DNA of 64,000 nt from Microbacterium testaceum (GTDB taxonomy: Bacteria; Actinomycetota; Actinomycetes; Actinomycetales; Microbacteriaceae), in the NCBI RefSeq assembly GCF_029761935.1, contig NZ_CP121699.1:1674001-1738000 (forward strand). Direction: 5' to 3'. The notes under the pieces are model-generated. The model saw nothing but the letters and a program-made list of their open reading frames with translations. It searched no databases and had not been told where the DNA came from. A program made the translations under genes and the position numbers. Positions within the stretch are counted from its first letter, which is position 1, and every line of letters starts with the position of its first letter. Below, one piece after another: positions 34,275 through 45,735 of this stretch.

Positions 34275-36026
34275 TCAGAGAGCCGGCGCCACGATCGCAC
34301 TCGCGCCGGCGGGCACGGTCAGCGTGGTCCCGTCGAGCACGACCCCCTCGGCGGTGGCCAAAAGCACACGGGCCCCGGATGCCGCGGAGGCCGAGGCCTC
34401 GGCATCCGACAGGTTCACCACGACAAGGAGGTCTCCGCGACGTAGCTCGTACACGCGCCCACCGTCGGCCTCACGGGCTGCCGCCGACAGATCCTCGCGC
34501 GAGGGGTCGGTGAGCTCGGGGCGCTCGCGGCGGATCTTCGCGAGCTCGCGGTACAGGCCGAGCAGCTGCGCGTGGTCGCCCTCTCCGACCTCGTCCCAGT
34601 CGAGCTTCGAGTTCTCGAAGGTCGAGGGGTCCTGCGGGTCGGGCACGGTCGACTCGTCCCAGCCCATCTTCTCGAACTCGGCGATGCGCCCCTCGGCGGT
34701 GGCCTTGCCGAGCTCGGGCTCGGGGTGCGAGGTGAAGAACTGCCACGGCGTGGTGGCGCCCCACTCCTCGCCCATGAACAGCATCGGCGTGCCGGGGGCC
34801 GTCAGCGTGAGCACGGCGGCCGCGGCGAGACGGTCGTAACCGAGCGTCTGCGAGAGGCGGTCGCCGGCGGCGCGGTTGCCGATCTGGTCGTGGTCCTGTG
34901 CGAAGGTCACCAGACGCCAGTTCGGCACGTCCTCCGGGATCGGTTTGCCGTGCTTCTCCTCGCGGAAGCTCGAGTAGGTGCCGTCGTGGAAGAAGCCGCC
35001 CTCGCTGACCTTGCGGAACGCGTCGAGGTCGGCGAAGTCCTCGTAGTACCCGATCGCCTCTCCGGTCAGGGCGACGTGGGCGGTGTGGTGCCAGTCATCC
35101 GACCACTGCGCGGTGAGTCCGTAGCCGCCGGCCTCACGCGGGAGGATCAGCTTCGGGTCGTTCATGTCGCTCTCGGCGATGGTCGTGAGCGGCACGCCGC
35201 GGTGCGCCGACAGGGCGTCGGTGCGCTCGGCGATCTCCTGCAGCACGTGCGGGTCGCGGTGGTCGAGCAGCGCGTGCACCGCATCGAGGCGCAGACCGTC
35301 GACGTGGTAGTCGCTCATCCACATCAGCGCGTTCTCGACGATGTAGGCGCGCACCGCGTCTTCGTCAAGGTTGACCGAGTCGCCCCAGGTGTTGCGGCTG
35401 CCCTCGCGGAGGTACTCGCCGAAGAGGGGCAGGTAGTTGCCCGAGGGGCCGAGGTGGTTGTAGACGACGTCCTGGATCACGGCCAGACCCGCGGCGTGCG
35501 CCGCGTCGACGAAGCGCTGGTAGGCCTCGGGCCCGCCGTAGGCCTCGTGCACGGTGTACCAGAGCACCCCGTCGTAGCCCCAGTTCCAGGTGCCGTTGAA
35601 GCCGTTCACCGGGAGCAGCTCGACGTGGGTCACGCCCAGGTCGACGAGGTGGTCGAGGCGGCCGATCGCGGCATCCAGGGTCCCTTCGGGGGTGAAGGTG
35701 CCGAGGTGCAGCTCGTAGATCAGTCCGCCCGCGAGCTGCTTGCCCGTCCAGGCGGCGTCGTTCCACGCGTAGACCGAGGGGTCGAACCACGCCGACGCCT
35801 CGTGCACGCCGCCGGGCTGGCGCCGCGAGCGCGGGTCAGGACGAAGGTCGTCTCCGTCGCCGAGCACGAAGCCGTAGCGCTCCCCGTCGGAGAGATCGAC
35901 CGGAGCGGTCCACCACCCGCCGGCATTCGCCGACATCTCCACGTCTTCGACGACGGTGTCGCCGCTGTCGTCGAGTCGGCGCAGTCGCACTCGGTCGGCC
36001 TTGGGTGCCCAGACGTCGATGCTCAT
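34275..36026 (-). CDS. treZ: Malto-oligosyltrehalose trehalohydrolase
   Basis: A 583-aa GH13 enzyme that releases trehalose from maltooligosyl-trehalose, the last step of the TreXYZ route from glycogen. It has an N-terminal CBM48-like domain ([18 protein letters not shown]). The barrel motifs are [30 protein letters not shown] (nucleophile Asp) and [11 protein letters not shown] (acid Glu). [17 protein letters not shown] is a TreZ signature. Third gene of the treX-treY-treZ operon, 89 bp after treY. Confidence 0.96.
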   Translation of the reverse strand: MSIDVWAPKADRVRLRRLDDSGDTVVEDVEMSANAGGWWTAPVDLSDGERYGFVLGDGDDLRPDPRSRRQPGGVHEASAWFDPSVYAWNDAAWTGKQLAGGLIYELHLGTFTPEGTLDAAIGRLDHLVDLGVTHVELLPVNGFNGTWNWGYDGVLWYTVHEAYGGPEAYQRFVDAAHAAGLAVIQDVVYNHLGPSGNYLPLFGEYLREGSRNTWGDSVNLDEDAVRAYIVENALMWMSDYHVDGLRLDAVHALLDHRDPHVLQEIAERTDALSAHRGVPLTTIAESDMNDPKLILPREAGGYGLTAQWSDDWHHTAHVALTGEAIGYYEDFADLDAFRKVSEGGFFHDGTYSSFREEKHGKPIPEDVPNWRLVTFAQDHDQIGNRAAGDRLSQTLGYDRLAAAAVLTLTAPGTPMLFMGEEWGATTPWQFFTSHPEPELGKATAEGRIAEFEKMGWDESTVPDPQDPSTFENSKLDWDEVGEGDHAQLLGLYRELAKIRRERPELTDPSREDLSAAAREADGGRVYELRRGDLLVVVNLSDAEASASAASGARVLLATAEGVVLDGTTLTVPAGASAIVAPAL

Positions 36027-36040
36027 GTGGGTTCTTCCTT

Positions 36041-36106
36041 CGCGTGAGGTGCCAAGAATTGTCGCTTCGGAGGCGCGTGAGGCGACAAATCCTGGCGACT
36101 CACGCG
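36041..36106. repeat. Nested inverted repeat between treY and treZ
   Basis: Outer arms CGCGTGAG (36041-36048) and CTCACGCG (36099-36106) are perfect. Inner arms GCCAAGAATTGTCGC (36051-36065) and GCGACAAATCCTGGC (36082-36096) pair with two mismatches. The whole 66-base element nearly fills the gap and would form a long RNA stem-loop. It may stabilise upstream mRNA, attenuate treZ, or be a dispersed intergenic repeat. Confidence 0.65.
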
Positions 36107-36115
36107 AGGGACGGG

Positions 36116-38508
36116 TCAGGAGATCAACAGAGCGACCGGGTAGGTCGCGAGCAGGTCGGCCAGGCGGGTCGGACCGCCCTGGTACTGCTTGCCCGTGAGC
36201 GCGTCGATGACCAGCGTGTCGGGCAGCAGCAGCACCGTGTCGCGCCAGCCGCCCGCGGTGCGCAATCCGTGGGGCAGACGCGTCGCGACCGCGAACACCC
36301 CGCCGCGATCGAACGCGACGACGTGATCGGATGCCACGCCGGCGGCCTCGAGCGGACGGTAGACGTCGAGCGGCACATCGTTCCGCACCCGGAGCGCGCG
36401 AGAGGTCACGAGCAGCTTCGCGGCCCCGGTCCCGTCGATGGGCGGGCGCACGGCATCCGTCCCGTCGATCGAGGCGAGCAGACGTCGACGCTCGGCGAAG
36501 TCGACCGGGCGACGGTTGTCGGGGTCGACCAGCGACTGCTCCCACAGCTCCGAGCCCTGGTAGACGTCGGGGACGCCCGGGCCCATGATCTGCAGCAGCT
36601 TGGCCGAGAGGCCGTTCGACCAGCCGTCGGCCGAGATCTCGTCGACGAACGCGCGCACGCGCTCGGCGGCGGGACCGGTGGCCGCATCGACCAGCGCGTG
36701 CATGCGCTCTTCGAAGGCCTCGTCCTGCTCCCACCAGCCGGTGACCTCCGACGCCTCGCGCGCGGCCTTCTCGGCGTAGGCGTGCAGGCGTTCGCGGTAG
36801 TCCTTGAGACCTTCGGGGGTGGAGGCCGATGCCGGCCACGCCCCGACGATGGCCTGCCACAGCAGGGCGTCGAAGGGACCGTGCCCGGTCGAGGCGATGC
36901 CGCGGAACTCCTCGAGCCGCGCGGCCCACTTCTCGGGGATCTCGGCGAGCACGGCGATGCGCGCACGCGTGTCCTCGCCACGCTTGGTGTCGTGCGTCGA
37001 GAGGGTCGTCATCGCGGTCGGCCACGACGCGTGGCGCAGCGCCTGCGCGGTGTGGAAGCCGTGCACGTCGAGCGCGAACTGACCCGGATCGCCGCCCACC
37101 TCGGTGAGCGAACCGAGGCGCGTGTAGCGGTAGAACGCCGTGTCTTCGACGCCCTTCGCCATCACGGGCCCGGTCGTCTGCTGGAATCGCCACGCGATCT
37201 CGAGGTCGGTGTCGGAGAGCGCCGGCACGAGCTTCTCGATCACGTCGTCGAGCTCGGGGCGGCGGATCTCCGCCTCGCCCGCGGCGGCGTCGAGGTGCGC
37301 GCGGCCCGCGGGGAGGTAGGACCGGTAGACGGGGAAGCACGCGAGGATCTCGGCGAGGGCGTCCTGCAGCACCTCGGCCTCGAACTCCGTCCGCAGCGCC
37401 TCGGGAAGGCCGCGCACGATGCGGCGGATCTCTGACACCTGGATGGAGTCGGCGATCTTGCGCTTGGTGTCGTGGATGAGGTCGTGCCAGCCGGTCAGGG
37501 CGGGCAGGTCGCTCTCGGTGCGCAGTCGCGCATCGAGGGCGTCGAGCGGCACCTCGCCCGCGGGATCGGTGAGCACGCGGTCGATCTCGGCGAGCGCGTC
37601 GTATCCGGTCGTGCCGGCGGTCTTCCACCACGAGGGCAGGGCTTCGCCGTGCTCGAGGATCTTCTCGCCGAGCACGTAGCCGACCTCGTCGTCACTCGCG
37701 TCCCTCAGGGCTGCCGAGAGGCGGTCGAGGTACCCGCCGGGGTCGACGAGCCCGTCCGGGTGATCCACGCGCAGGCCGTCGGCCAGACCCTCGCGCACCC
37801 AGCGCAGGATCTCGGCGTGGGTCGCCTCGAACACCTCGGGCCGCTCGACGCGCACGCCCGCGAGCGTCGTCACGGCGAAGAAGCGGCGGTAGTTGAGGTC
37901 GGCCGCTTCGTCCTGCCAGAAGCGCAGCTCGAAGTTCTGCGCATCGAGCAGAGCCCGGATGCTGATGTCCGACGACCCCGTTCCCGGGGCGACCGGAAAC
38001 TCGTGGTCGTAGTAGCGGATCAGCCCGTCGGGGGCGTCGTCGGCCGGCGTCGGGTCGTACGAGATCTCATCGATCACCGCGTCGAGGTGATCGCCGAGCA
38101 CGGGGACGCGCACCTTGCCGCCGCCGAACTCCCAGTCGATGTCGAACGCGTCGGCGTGCGCCGAGGCGCGCCCCTGGCGCAGAACGTCCCACCACCACGC
38201 GTTCGCGCGCGGCTCGGAGACGCCCATGTGGTTGGGCACGATGTCGATCAGGATGCCGAGATCCTTCGCGCGCGCCGCCTCGACGAAGCGCGAGAGACCC
38301 TCGGCACCGCCGCGGGCGGGGTCGACGCGGGTGACGTCGACGACGTCGTAGCCGTGGTCGGAGCCCGGGGTGGCCTCGAGGATCGGCGAGAGGTACGCCC
38401 ACGAGACCCCGAGGTCACGGAGATAGTCCGTGACCTCGGCGGCATCGTCGAGGGTGAACGATTCGCGGATCTGCAGGCGGTAGGACGAAAGCGGATGCCG
38501 CATCTCGG

Positions 38509-38512
<4 letters not shown>
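36116..38512 (-). CDS. treY: Malto-oligosyltrehalose synthase
   Basis: A 798-aa GH13 isomerase that converts the reducing-end alpha-1,4 bond of maltodextrin to alpha,alpha-1,1. It shows [23 protein letters not shown] at its start, [32 protein letters not shown] (nucleophile), [11 protein letters not shown] (acid Glu) and a late [14 protein letters not shown]. The GTG start overlaps the treX stop as GTGA; ATG 38503 is the alternative start three codons in. Residue length fits the family (~770-800). Confidence 0.96.
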
Positions 38513-40722
<2,210 letters not shown>

Positions 40723-40812
40723 GTCGCTCACGATAGACCAGCGTCGTTTCCGCGAACCTCCGTGGTCACGGCAGTTGACACCCACCCCGCCCCCGACTAT
40801 GCGCGCGGGTCT

Positions 40813-41301
40813 CTATGCGCGTTCGGGCGGATGCCGCAGCAGCTCGACGCGTTCCGCGAGATACCGGTCAAGGGGCATGAGCCCTCCGGCGGCGCTCCAC
40901 CGCACGAGGGGCTCGCCTCCGCGGATCGCCACGGGGGTGGACGACTCCCCCACCGCGTCCGGATCGATGGTGCGCCACTCGATGTGGACCGTCTCGCCCT
41001 CGGGGACTCCTCCCCGTGCGGCAGCGGCGGCGAGTTCGGCGCGACGGCGTTGCGATTCGGCGGCGAACCCGCGACGCACTTCCGCACGCGAGCGCACGAT
41101 GTCGCCGGTCGCCAGCAGAGCGTCATCGGTCAGCAGCAGGACTCCGAGATGCCAGGCCGTGCCGCGCGGCGCGATACGGGCCGAACGAGGGATGCCGAGC
41201 AGCCGGCGCCCCTCCTGCAGTTCGCCGAGACGCTCTCGCGGCGCCCCGGACAAACGCGCGCGCGCCTCGTCGAGTACTGCGGAGAGGGGTGAGTCGCTCA
41301 T
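40813..41301 (-). CDS. Conserved hypothetical actinobacterial protein
   Basis: A 162-aa protein of unknown function. It has an N-terminal helix (SPLSAVLDEARARLSGAPRERL), then a patch LLGIPRSARIAPRGTAWHLGVLLLT and a late RWSAAGGLMPLDRYLAERVELL. No catalytic motif is recognised. Its ATG overlaps the stop of the preceding coiled-coil gene as ATGA, so the two are probably made together. Confidence 0.7.
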   Translation of the reverse strand: MSDSPLSAVLDEARARLSGAPRERLGELQEGRRLLGIPRSARIAPRGTAWHLGVLLLTDDALLATGDIVRSRAEVRRGFAAESQRRRAELAAAAARGGVPEGETVHIEWRTIDPDAVGESSTPVAIRGGEPLVRWSAAGGLMPLDRYLAERVELLRHPPERA

Positions 41302-42149
41302 CGATCCGTTCCTTCGTCACGAGCGGCTTCGGCGCGCTCGACGGCTTCCGACGCCGCACGCACGGACTCGCGAGCACGAGTTAGCTCATCCTGGCGCTGC
41401 GTCAGCACCTCGTCGGCCGCGGCCGCCTCTTTCTCGGCGCGCGCGAGATCGGCTCGCAGGCCGTCCACGCGCTCTCGAGCCCGGGCGGCCCGTTCCGCCG
41501 CTGTATCCACACGCCGCCCGGCGGCGGTGCTCTCGCGCTCGGCGTCGGCTCTGGCCCGCTCCGCCTCACGGACGGCCCGTTCCGCGGCCTTCCGCGCGCG
41601 ACGCGCGGCGAGGTCGTCGCGCGCGGCGGCAGCCTGTGGGACGGCCGCGGGAACGGAGCCGGCCACCGCCTCCGCGAGCGTTCCGTCGCCCGTCTCGGCG
41701 AGGTCGATCGCCGAGGTCAAACGCCCCGTCAGCACGGCCGCCGCGACCGTTTCGTCGACCACCGCGGCGTTCACGGTCTTCTCGACGGCATCCGACATCG
41801 CCGCACTCAGGGGGGTCCCGGCCTCGGCGGCGAGCTCACCCGCGCGGCGGGCGAGGGCGGCGACCAGCTGTCGACGCTGCCGCCCCAGTCGCCCGAGCTC
41901 CGCGGCATCCAGGTCGTCCTGAGCTTCGTGCAGAGCGCGGGACAGCTCCACGGCCTCGCCGAGCTGACCGTCGCGTACGAGCAGGTTGACCGCCCACGCG
42001 GCGACCGTGGGCTTGCGCAGCTTGGCGATCCTCCGCCCCAGCACCCCGCCCTCGGCGGCGCGGTCATTGCGGGCGGCAGTGAACCTCGCGGGCGGAAGAG
42101 CGAGAAGTTCGGCGGCGACCTCGTCCAGGCGGGCGTCGTCGTCGCTCAT
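41298..42149 (-). CDS. Coiled-coil hypothetical protein
   Basis: A 283-aa Ala/Arg/Glu-rich protein. Residues ~1-100 are helical with a conserved-looking RIAKLRKPTVAAWAVNLLVRDG. Residues ~175-283 are a long coiled coil (AERAVREAERARADAERE, ARERVDGLRADLARAEKEA). No known domain is recognised. It is coupled to the next gene by a 4-base overlap. The ATG follows CACAAT by 6 bases. Confidence 0.7.
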   Translation of the reverse strand: MSDDDARLDEVAAELLALPPARFTAARNDRAAEGGVLGRRIAKLRKPTVAAWAVNLLVRDGQLGEAVELSRALHEAQDDLDAAELGRLGRQRRQLVAALARRAGELAAEAGTPLSAAMSDAVEKTVNAAVVDETVAAAVLTGRLTSAIDLAETGDGTLAEAVAGSVPAAVPQAAAARDDLAARRARKAAERAVREAERARADAERESTAAGRRVDTAAERAARARERVDGLRADLARAEKEAAAADEVLTQRQDELTRARESVRAASEAVERAEAARDEGTDR

Positions 42150-42170
42150 CGGTCCATTGTGTCGCCCTCG

Positions 42171-42848
42171 TCAGAGCGAGACCACCCCGGGGTGCGCGCC
42201 GCGGATCTCGCGGTGCAGGCGCTCCATCCTCGTGTCGAGCTCGGCCGCGGTATCGGCGGCGTTCTTCAGCTCGGCGAGAAGGTCGTCGGGAACCAGCCGG
42301 TCGTACTTGTAATAGATCTTGTGCTCGAGACTCGCCCAGAAGTCCATGGCGATCGTCCGGAACTGCACCTCGACGGGAACGTCCACGCGGCCGGTCGAGA
42401 GGAAGACGGGCACCTCCACGATCACGTGCAAACTCTTGTACCCGTTGGGCTTGGGATTCGCGATGTAGTCCTTGACGTCGCGGACGGTGATGTCGTCCTG
42501 CCGCGTGAGCAGCTTCGAGAGTCGATACGCGTCGTCGATGAAGCTGCAGGTCACGCGGATGCCGGCGATGTCGGTGATCGACGCGCGAATGGAGTCGAAG
42601 TCGGTCTCGATGCCCTTGCGCCGCACCTTGTCGACCAGACTGTCCGGCGACTTCACGCGACTCGAGACGTGCTCGATGGGGTTGTACGCGTGCATCTCCT
42701 GGAACTCTTCGCGCAGGATCGAGATCTTCGTCTCGACCTCGGCGAGCCCGAAGCGGTACTCCATCAGGAACCGCTGGAACTCGTCGCGCATCGCCCGCAG
42801 GTCCGCACTCGAGACGGTGATCTGCTGTTCGTCCAGCGGGTCCGACAT
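42171..42848 (-). CDS. Small alarmone synthetase, RelQ/RelP-like (RelA/SpoT domain)
   Basis: A 225-aa single-domain (p)ppGpp synthetase. Motifs are SSRVKSPDSLVDKVRRKG, DIAGIRVTCSFIDDAYRL, NPKPNGYKSLHVIVEVPV, PVEVQFRTIAMDFWASLEHKI. There is no HD hydrolase domain and no TGS or ACT region. It transfers pyrophosphate from ATP to GDP or GTP and would tune the stringent response under stress. The ATG lies 7 bases after TAGCGT. Confidence 0.93.
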   Translation of the reverse strand: MSDPLDEQQITVSSADLRAMRDEFQRFLMEYRFGLAEVETKISILREEFQEMHAYNPIEHVSSRVKSPDSLVDKVRRKGIETDFDSIRASITDIAGIRVTCSFIDDAYRLSKLLTRQDDITVRDVKDYIANPKPNGYKSLHVIVEVPVFLSTGRVDVPVEVQFRTIAMDFWASLEHKIYYKYDRLVPDDLLAELKNAADTAAELDTRMERLHREIRGAHPGVVSL

Positions 42849-42891
42849 GCGGTCGACGCTAGCGAACACGACTACGAGGTCGCTGGGAGCG

Positions 42892-43038
42892 TCAGCTCCG
42901 GCGGGGTTCGATGCCGCCGGCACGCGGCAGCAACTCGCCGTCGACGACGTCGATGCCGATCAAGCCGTGGAACACCTCGGGTAGATCGTCCGGGTCGTTC
43001 CCCGATTCGGGGTTCCGAGGCATAGGGGGATTTGTCAC
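42892..43038 (-). CDS. Small acidic hypothetical protein (48 aa)
   Basis: Begins at GTG 43038 with a very good Shine-Dalgarno (GAAGGAGG, 5 bases upstream). The protein (PRNPESGNDPDDLPEVFHGL, then IGIDVVDGELLPRAGG) looks like a real small protein rather than a shadow, since no longer gene occupies this stretch. Function unknown. It lies just upstream of the alarmone synthetase gene on the same strand. Confidence 0.6.
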   Translation of the reverse strand: MTNPPMPRNPESGNDPDDLPEVFHGLIGIDVVDGELLPRAGGIEPRRS

Positions 43039-43157
43039 GGCGCCCTCCTTCCGTGCAACAACCCCTACTGTGCCAGGAGCCGCCGCCACGCCCGGCCGTC
43101 TTGACACCTGGCATCCCGCCGCGTACCTGCGACGCCCCCTGGCGTATCGTGGGCCGC

Positions 43158-43484
43158 ATGGGGACCATTCACTACGGCGGCAGCGGCACGACGGTGCACA
43201 TCGAAGACCGCGCCCTGGCTCACCTGAAAGTCGTCATCTCGACCAAGCTGCGCCGCGGCGAGAGCTTCACGCTGTCGTGGCGGCACCGCGACGACGAGGA
43301 ACGCGGTCGCAGCACGCTCTGGCTGCACCCCGCCATCCCGCTGCGCTTCGTCTTCGACGACAGCGAGCCGACGACGCTGAGCCGCGAGTGGATCGAGCGG
43401 CTGGCCGATTCGGCGAACTCCTCGGGCGGCATCATGCTCGTGCCCGAGGACATCACCCCGGCGGAGCAGACGGAGAAGAGCTAG
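43158..43484 (+). CDS. DUF7882-type small protein, copy 1
   Basis: A 108-aa member of a Microbacteriaceae small-protein family that I place in DUF7882. It shares MGxxxYG, IEDRALAHLKVVIxTKLRRG, ESFTLSW, WLHPxIPLRFVFD and ANSSGG with copy 3. Function unknown; homologs are sometimes mislabelled DNA ligase. The ATG lies 7 bases after TATCGT, so it is leaderless. Three copies lie within 1.1 kb here. Confidence 0.8.
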   Translation: MGTIHYGGSGTTVHIEDRALAHLKVVISTKLRRGESFTLSWRHRDDEERGRSTLWLHPAIPLRFVFDDSEPTTLSREWIERLADSANSSGGIMLVPEDITPAEQTEKS

Positions 43485-43499
43485 CGCTCAGCCCTCTTC
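43475..43499. terminator. Hairpin over convergent stop codons of two DUF7882 genes
   Basis: GAAGAG (43475-43480) pairs with CTCTTC (43494-43499). Both stop codons lie in the loop. Short stem; weak evidence alone. Confidence 0.3.
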
Positions 43500-43805
43500 G
43501 ACGAGGGCGTCTTCGCTGGGCTCGGGCGTGATCGCCAGGCCGTTGGGGCCCGAGGCCGCGAGCATGAGGTCTTCGACCCAGACGCGGTTGATGCGGGGCT
43601 GGCGGCTGCCGTAGAAGTGGAACTGGATCGGCACCGAGGGGTGCATCCAGAAGCTGCGGCGACCGCTGCCGTCGCCGACCTCGACGTCGAACATGAACGA
43701 CTCGGAGCGCCGAAGCTTGTTCATCACGACGATGCGCAAGTGCGCAAGCGTGCGGTCATCGATGTCGACCGCATTGGCAACGGTGTCGTAGATGAATCTG
43801 CCCAT
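43488..43805 (-). CDS. DUF7882-type small protein, copy 2 (divergent)
   Basis: A 105-aa paralog. It keeps MGRFIYD, IDDRTLAHLRIVVMNKLRRSESF, FWMHPSVPIQFHFYGS and the end RVWVEDLMLAASGPNGL, but differs from copies 1 and 3 over most positions. The FYGSRQPRINR block resembles the more widespread form of the family. The ATG lies 7 bases after TAGGCT. It converges with copy 1, and its promoter faces away from copy 3. Confidence 0.8.
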   Translation of the reverse strand: MGRFIYDTVANAVDIDDRTLAHLRIVVMNKLRRSESFMFDVEVGDGSGRRSFWMHPSVPIQFHFYGSRQPRINRVWVEDLMLAASGPNGLAITPEPSEDALVEEG

Positions 43806-43917
43806 GCGACCGAGCCTATCCGAGGAACGCACCGTCAGCCGCTTTCCGGGATGCCACGTCGCGTCGCGCGAATCAACCCCGCCGGGGGGCGTCTCGGGGC
43901 CCGACTAACGTACCCGT

Positions 43918-44229
43918 GTGGGAACGCTCTACTACGGCGACGTCGCCACGCCGATCGAGATCGAGGATCGCGCTCTGGCTCACGTCAAGGTCGTCATCGC
44001 AACCAAGCTCCGCCGCGGCGAGAGCTTCACCTTGTCGTGGACGCACGGACCCGCCCAGGAGGTGGGGCGCAGCACCGTGTGGCTGCACCCCTCGATTCCG
44101 CTGCGGTTCGTCTTCGACGAGCCCGAACCCGCGCTGCTCAGTCGCGCGTGGATCGAAGCGCTGGCCACCTCGGCGAACTCGTCGGGCGGCCTGCTGTTGG
44201 TGGACGAGCCGGAGCCCCGCGGCTCCTGA
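43918..44229 (+). CDS. DUF7882-type small protein, copy 3
   Basis: A 103-aa paralog very close to copy 1 (shared KLRRGESFTLSW, WLHPSIPLRFVFDEPEP, ATSANSSGGLLLV), so copies 1 and 3 look like a recent duplication. The GTG lies 6 bases after TAACGT (43906-43911). Upstream is the word TCAACCCCGCCGGGG, which recurs near 29758. Function unknown. Confidence 0.8.
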   Translation: MGTLYYGDVATPIEIEDRALAHVKVVIATKLRRGESFTLSWTHGPAQEVGRSTVWLHPSIPLRFVFDEPEPALLSRAWIEALATSANSSGGLLLVDEPEPRGS

Positions 44230-44243
44230 ATCAGTCCCGCGGG
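44216..44243. terminator. Hairpin containing both convergent stop codons
   Basis: CCCGCGG (44216-44222) pairs with CCGCGGG (44237-44243). The TGA of DUF7882 copy 3 and the stop of the next minus-strand gene lie in the loop. Confidence 0.4.
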
Positions 44244-44485
44244 AGGCCCAGGATCTCGCGAGCCCCCTCTTCGACGGCGGTGGGCACGACCAGGGGTCGC
44301 CCCGCCGAGAAGGCCTCCCATTCGCGCAGCACGACGGCTTCGATCCGCGACGGATCCTCGAGCGGATAGTCGGTCCTCAGCCGGGCGATGACGGCGCGGA
44401 AAGAGGCGACCTCGATTCCGTCCACCTGATGGACGAGGTCGGCGCCGGTAGCGGGGGAAACCGCGTTGCTTGCGCTCTCATCCAT
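44231..44485 (-). CDS. Small helical protein, three-helix-bundle type
   Basis: An 84-aa protein. Residues ~30-84 (SFRAVIARLRTDYPLEDPSR, EAVVLREWEAFS, VPTAVEEGAREILG) resemble the small three-helix-bundle dimerisation domain seen in many actinobacterial stress proteins. ATG 44494 is an equally possible start. No strong ribosome site is seen for either. Function unknown. Confidence 0.6.
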   Translation of the reverse strand: MDESASNAVSPATGADLVHQVDGIEVASFRAVIARLRTDYPLEDPSRIEAVVLREWEAFSAGRPLVVPTAVEEGAREILGLPRD

Positions 44486-44559
44486 GGCCCCCATGCTCTC
44501 ACGCCCGACCTGCGTGCTCGGCCGTCCCGACGGAGAGCGCGGGCGAGCTCGGCGCGTGG

Positions 44560-45084
44560 TCAGTGCGCGGCTTCGGCGTCGACCGGGTGCGGGTCGACCT
44601 GGTCGACGGCATCCTGGAGCCGACCGAGGCACGCGATCACCGCAGCGCTCTCTTCGGGGGTCATATCGACGACCGCCGCCATCATGCGCGTGTGCATCGA
44701 CCCGAGAGTCGCGCGCACTTCTTCGTCGCTCGCAGCCGTGGCCACGATGTAGATGCTCCGACGATCGGTCGGGTGCGGCACGCGGGTGACGTGACCGGTC
44801 TTCTCGAGGCGGTCCACGATTGCGGTCGTGGATGCCGTGGACACCCCGAGGTAACGGGTGAGCTCGCTCGGCGAGACCTGACGCTGCTGCCCCGCCGCTT
44901 TGATGAGGTAGCGCAGCACCAGCAGCTCGTTCTCGCCCATGGACATCGACTCGCGCGTGCGACGCCGCATCGCGACCTCGGCGGCGCGGTACACGCGGAA
45001 GGCTTGAAGGACTTCGACCGCTCGACGGCGGCGATCCTCTTCGCTCGCGCCGTACCAGTAGCGCGACTCGGACCCTGTTTCCAC
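44560..45084 (-). CDS. MarR family transcriptional regulator
   Basis: A 174-aa MarR regulator. The winged helix is ENELLVLRYLIKAAGQQRQV, SPSELTRYLGVSTASTTAIV, DRLEKTGHVTRVPHPTDRRS. The GTG start lies 6 bases after TAGGAT on the minus strand, so it is leaderless. A second, divergent MarR gene lies 135 bp away, and the AT-rich region between them probably carries shared operators. Ligand and target unknown. Confidence 0.9.
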   Translation of the reverse strand: METGSESRYWYGASEEDRRRRAVEVLQAFRVYRAAEVAMRRRTRESMSMGENELLVLRYLIKAAGQQRQVSPSELTRYLGVSTASTTAIVDRLEKTGHVTRVPHPTDRRSIYIVATAASDEEVRATLGSMHTRMMAAVVDMTPEESAAVIACLGRLQDAVDQVDPHPVDAEAAH

Positions 45085-45129
45085 CAGGGCATCCTATGTC
45101 AGGCTCCGCGTCCAGCCCCCTGCCGGTGC

Positions 45130-45200
45130 ACGGGAAGGACAGGTAGCATCTAACTAGAACGGCTATCTACTTGATTGGCGTGAAAGACAGTAGCTCACCG
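45130..45200. promoter_or_regulatory. AT-rich region between two divergent MarR genes
   Basis: The sequence around 45149-45176 contains ATCTAACTAG and, about 20 bases on, ATCTACTTGA. These are related direct repeats, each with partial dyad symmetry (CTAACTAG). The AT-richness contrasts with the surroundings, and the position fits MarR operators. The second MarR gene has a good ribosome site, GAGGAGGAG, just before its ATG. Confidence 0.4.
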
Positions 45201-45219
45201 AGGAACGCGAGGAGGAGAG

Positions 45220-45708
45220 ATGAAAGACGCGGCTTCCGCCGACGACGTCGTCAAGGCTCTCAACGACCTCACCGATTCCGGTGTCGCCTCCGAGCGCGCG
45301 GCGCTGCACTCCCTGGGCATCGGCCCGAACGACGCGAAGGTGCTGCGCTTCCTCCTCCAGCGCTCCGCCGACGACGAGCCTGTCACCCCCCGCATCCTCG
45401 CCTCGATGCTGAGCATCTCGTCGGCGGCCACGACGGCGCTGATCGACCGCCTCGCCGACGCGGGGTGGGTGGAACGAGAGCCGTACCCGGGTGATCGACG
45501 CTCTATCGTCGTCCGCGAGACGATTCCCGCCGACTCGCCCGCCCGCCGCGTGCTGTCGGTGCGCAGCGCGTCGGCCGCCGCGGCCGCCGGGCGGCTCGGC
45601 CCCGCCGAACGGCGGATCGTCGCCGACTTCCTCGACGACATCGCTCGCGGTGAGAAGCAGGACATCGACAACATGTCGGCAGACGAAGAGGCGCCCCGCG
45701 CGTCCTGA
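45220..45708 (+). CDS. MarR family transcriptional regulator (second copy)
   Basis: A 162-aa MarR-type protein: GPNDAKVLRFLLQRSADDEP, VTPRILASMLSISSAATTAL, IDRLADAGWVEREPYPGDRR. The C-terminal dimerisation helices end in an acidic tail. It is not closely similar to the divergent MarR protein. The ATG has a strong Shine-Dalgarno, unlike most genes here, so its message has a leader. Confidence 0.87.
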   Translation: MKDAASADDVVKALNDLTDSGVASERAALHSLGIGPNDAKVLRFLLQRSADDEPVTPRILASMLSISSAATTALIDRLADAGWVEREPYPGDRRSIVVRETIPADSPARRVLSVRSASAAAAAGRLGPAERRIVADFLDDIARGEKQDIDNMSADEEAPRAS

Positions 45709-45730
45709 CGAGCAGGACCCGGGACGCCTC
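45688..45730. terminator. Hairpin at the end of the second MarR gene
   Basis: GAGGCG (45688-45693) pairs with CGCCTC (45725-45730), and TCCTG pairs with CAGGA inside. It overlaps the MarR stop and precedes the convergent DUF3072 stop. Confidence 0.5.
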
Positions 45731-45735
45731 GAGGG

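Noticed and set aside
36051-36096. Possible CRISPR or tRNA-like element between treY and treZ
   Set aside because: The repeats are a single inverted pair, not direct repeats with spacers, and no cloverleaf or CCA-type end can be drawn.
41298-42149. Coiled-coil protein considered as a phage or chromosome-partition protein
   Set aside because: Composition alone (Ala/Arg/Glu heptads) is not evidence; no phage genes or known domain nearby.
43158-43484. Annotation of the DUF7882-type protein as an ATP-dependent DNA ligase
   Set aside because: At about 105 aa with no KxDG nucleotidyltransferase motif, it cannot be a ligase.
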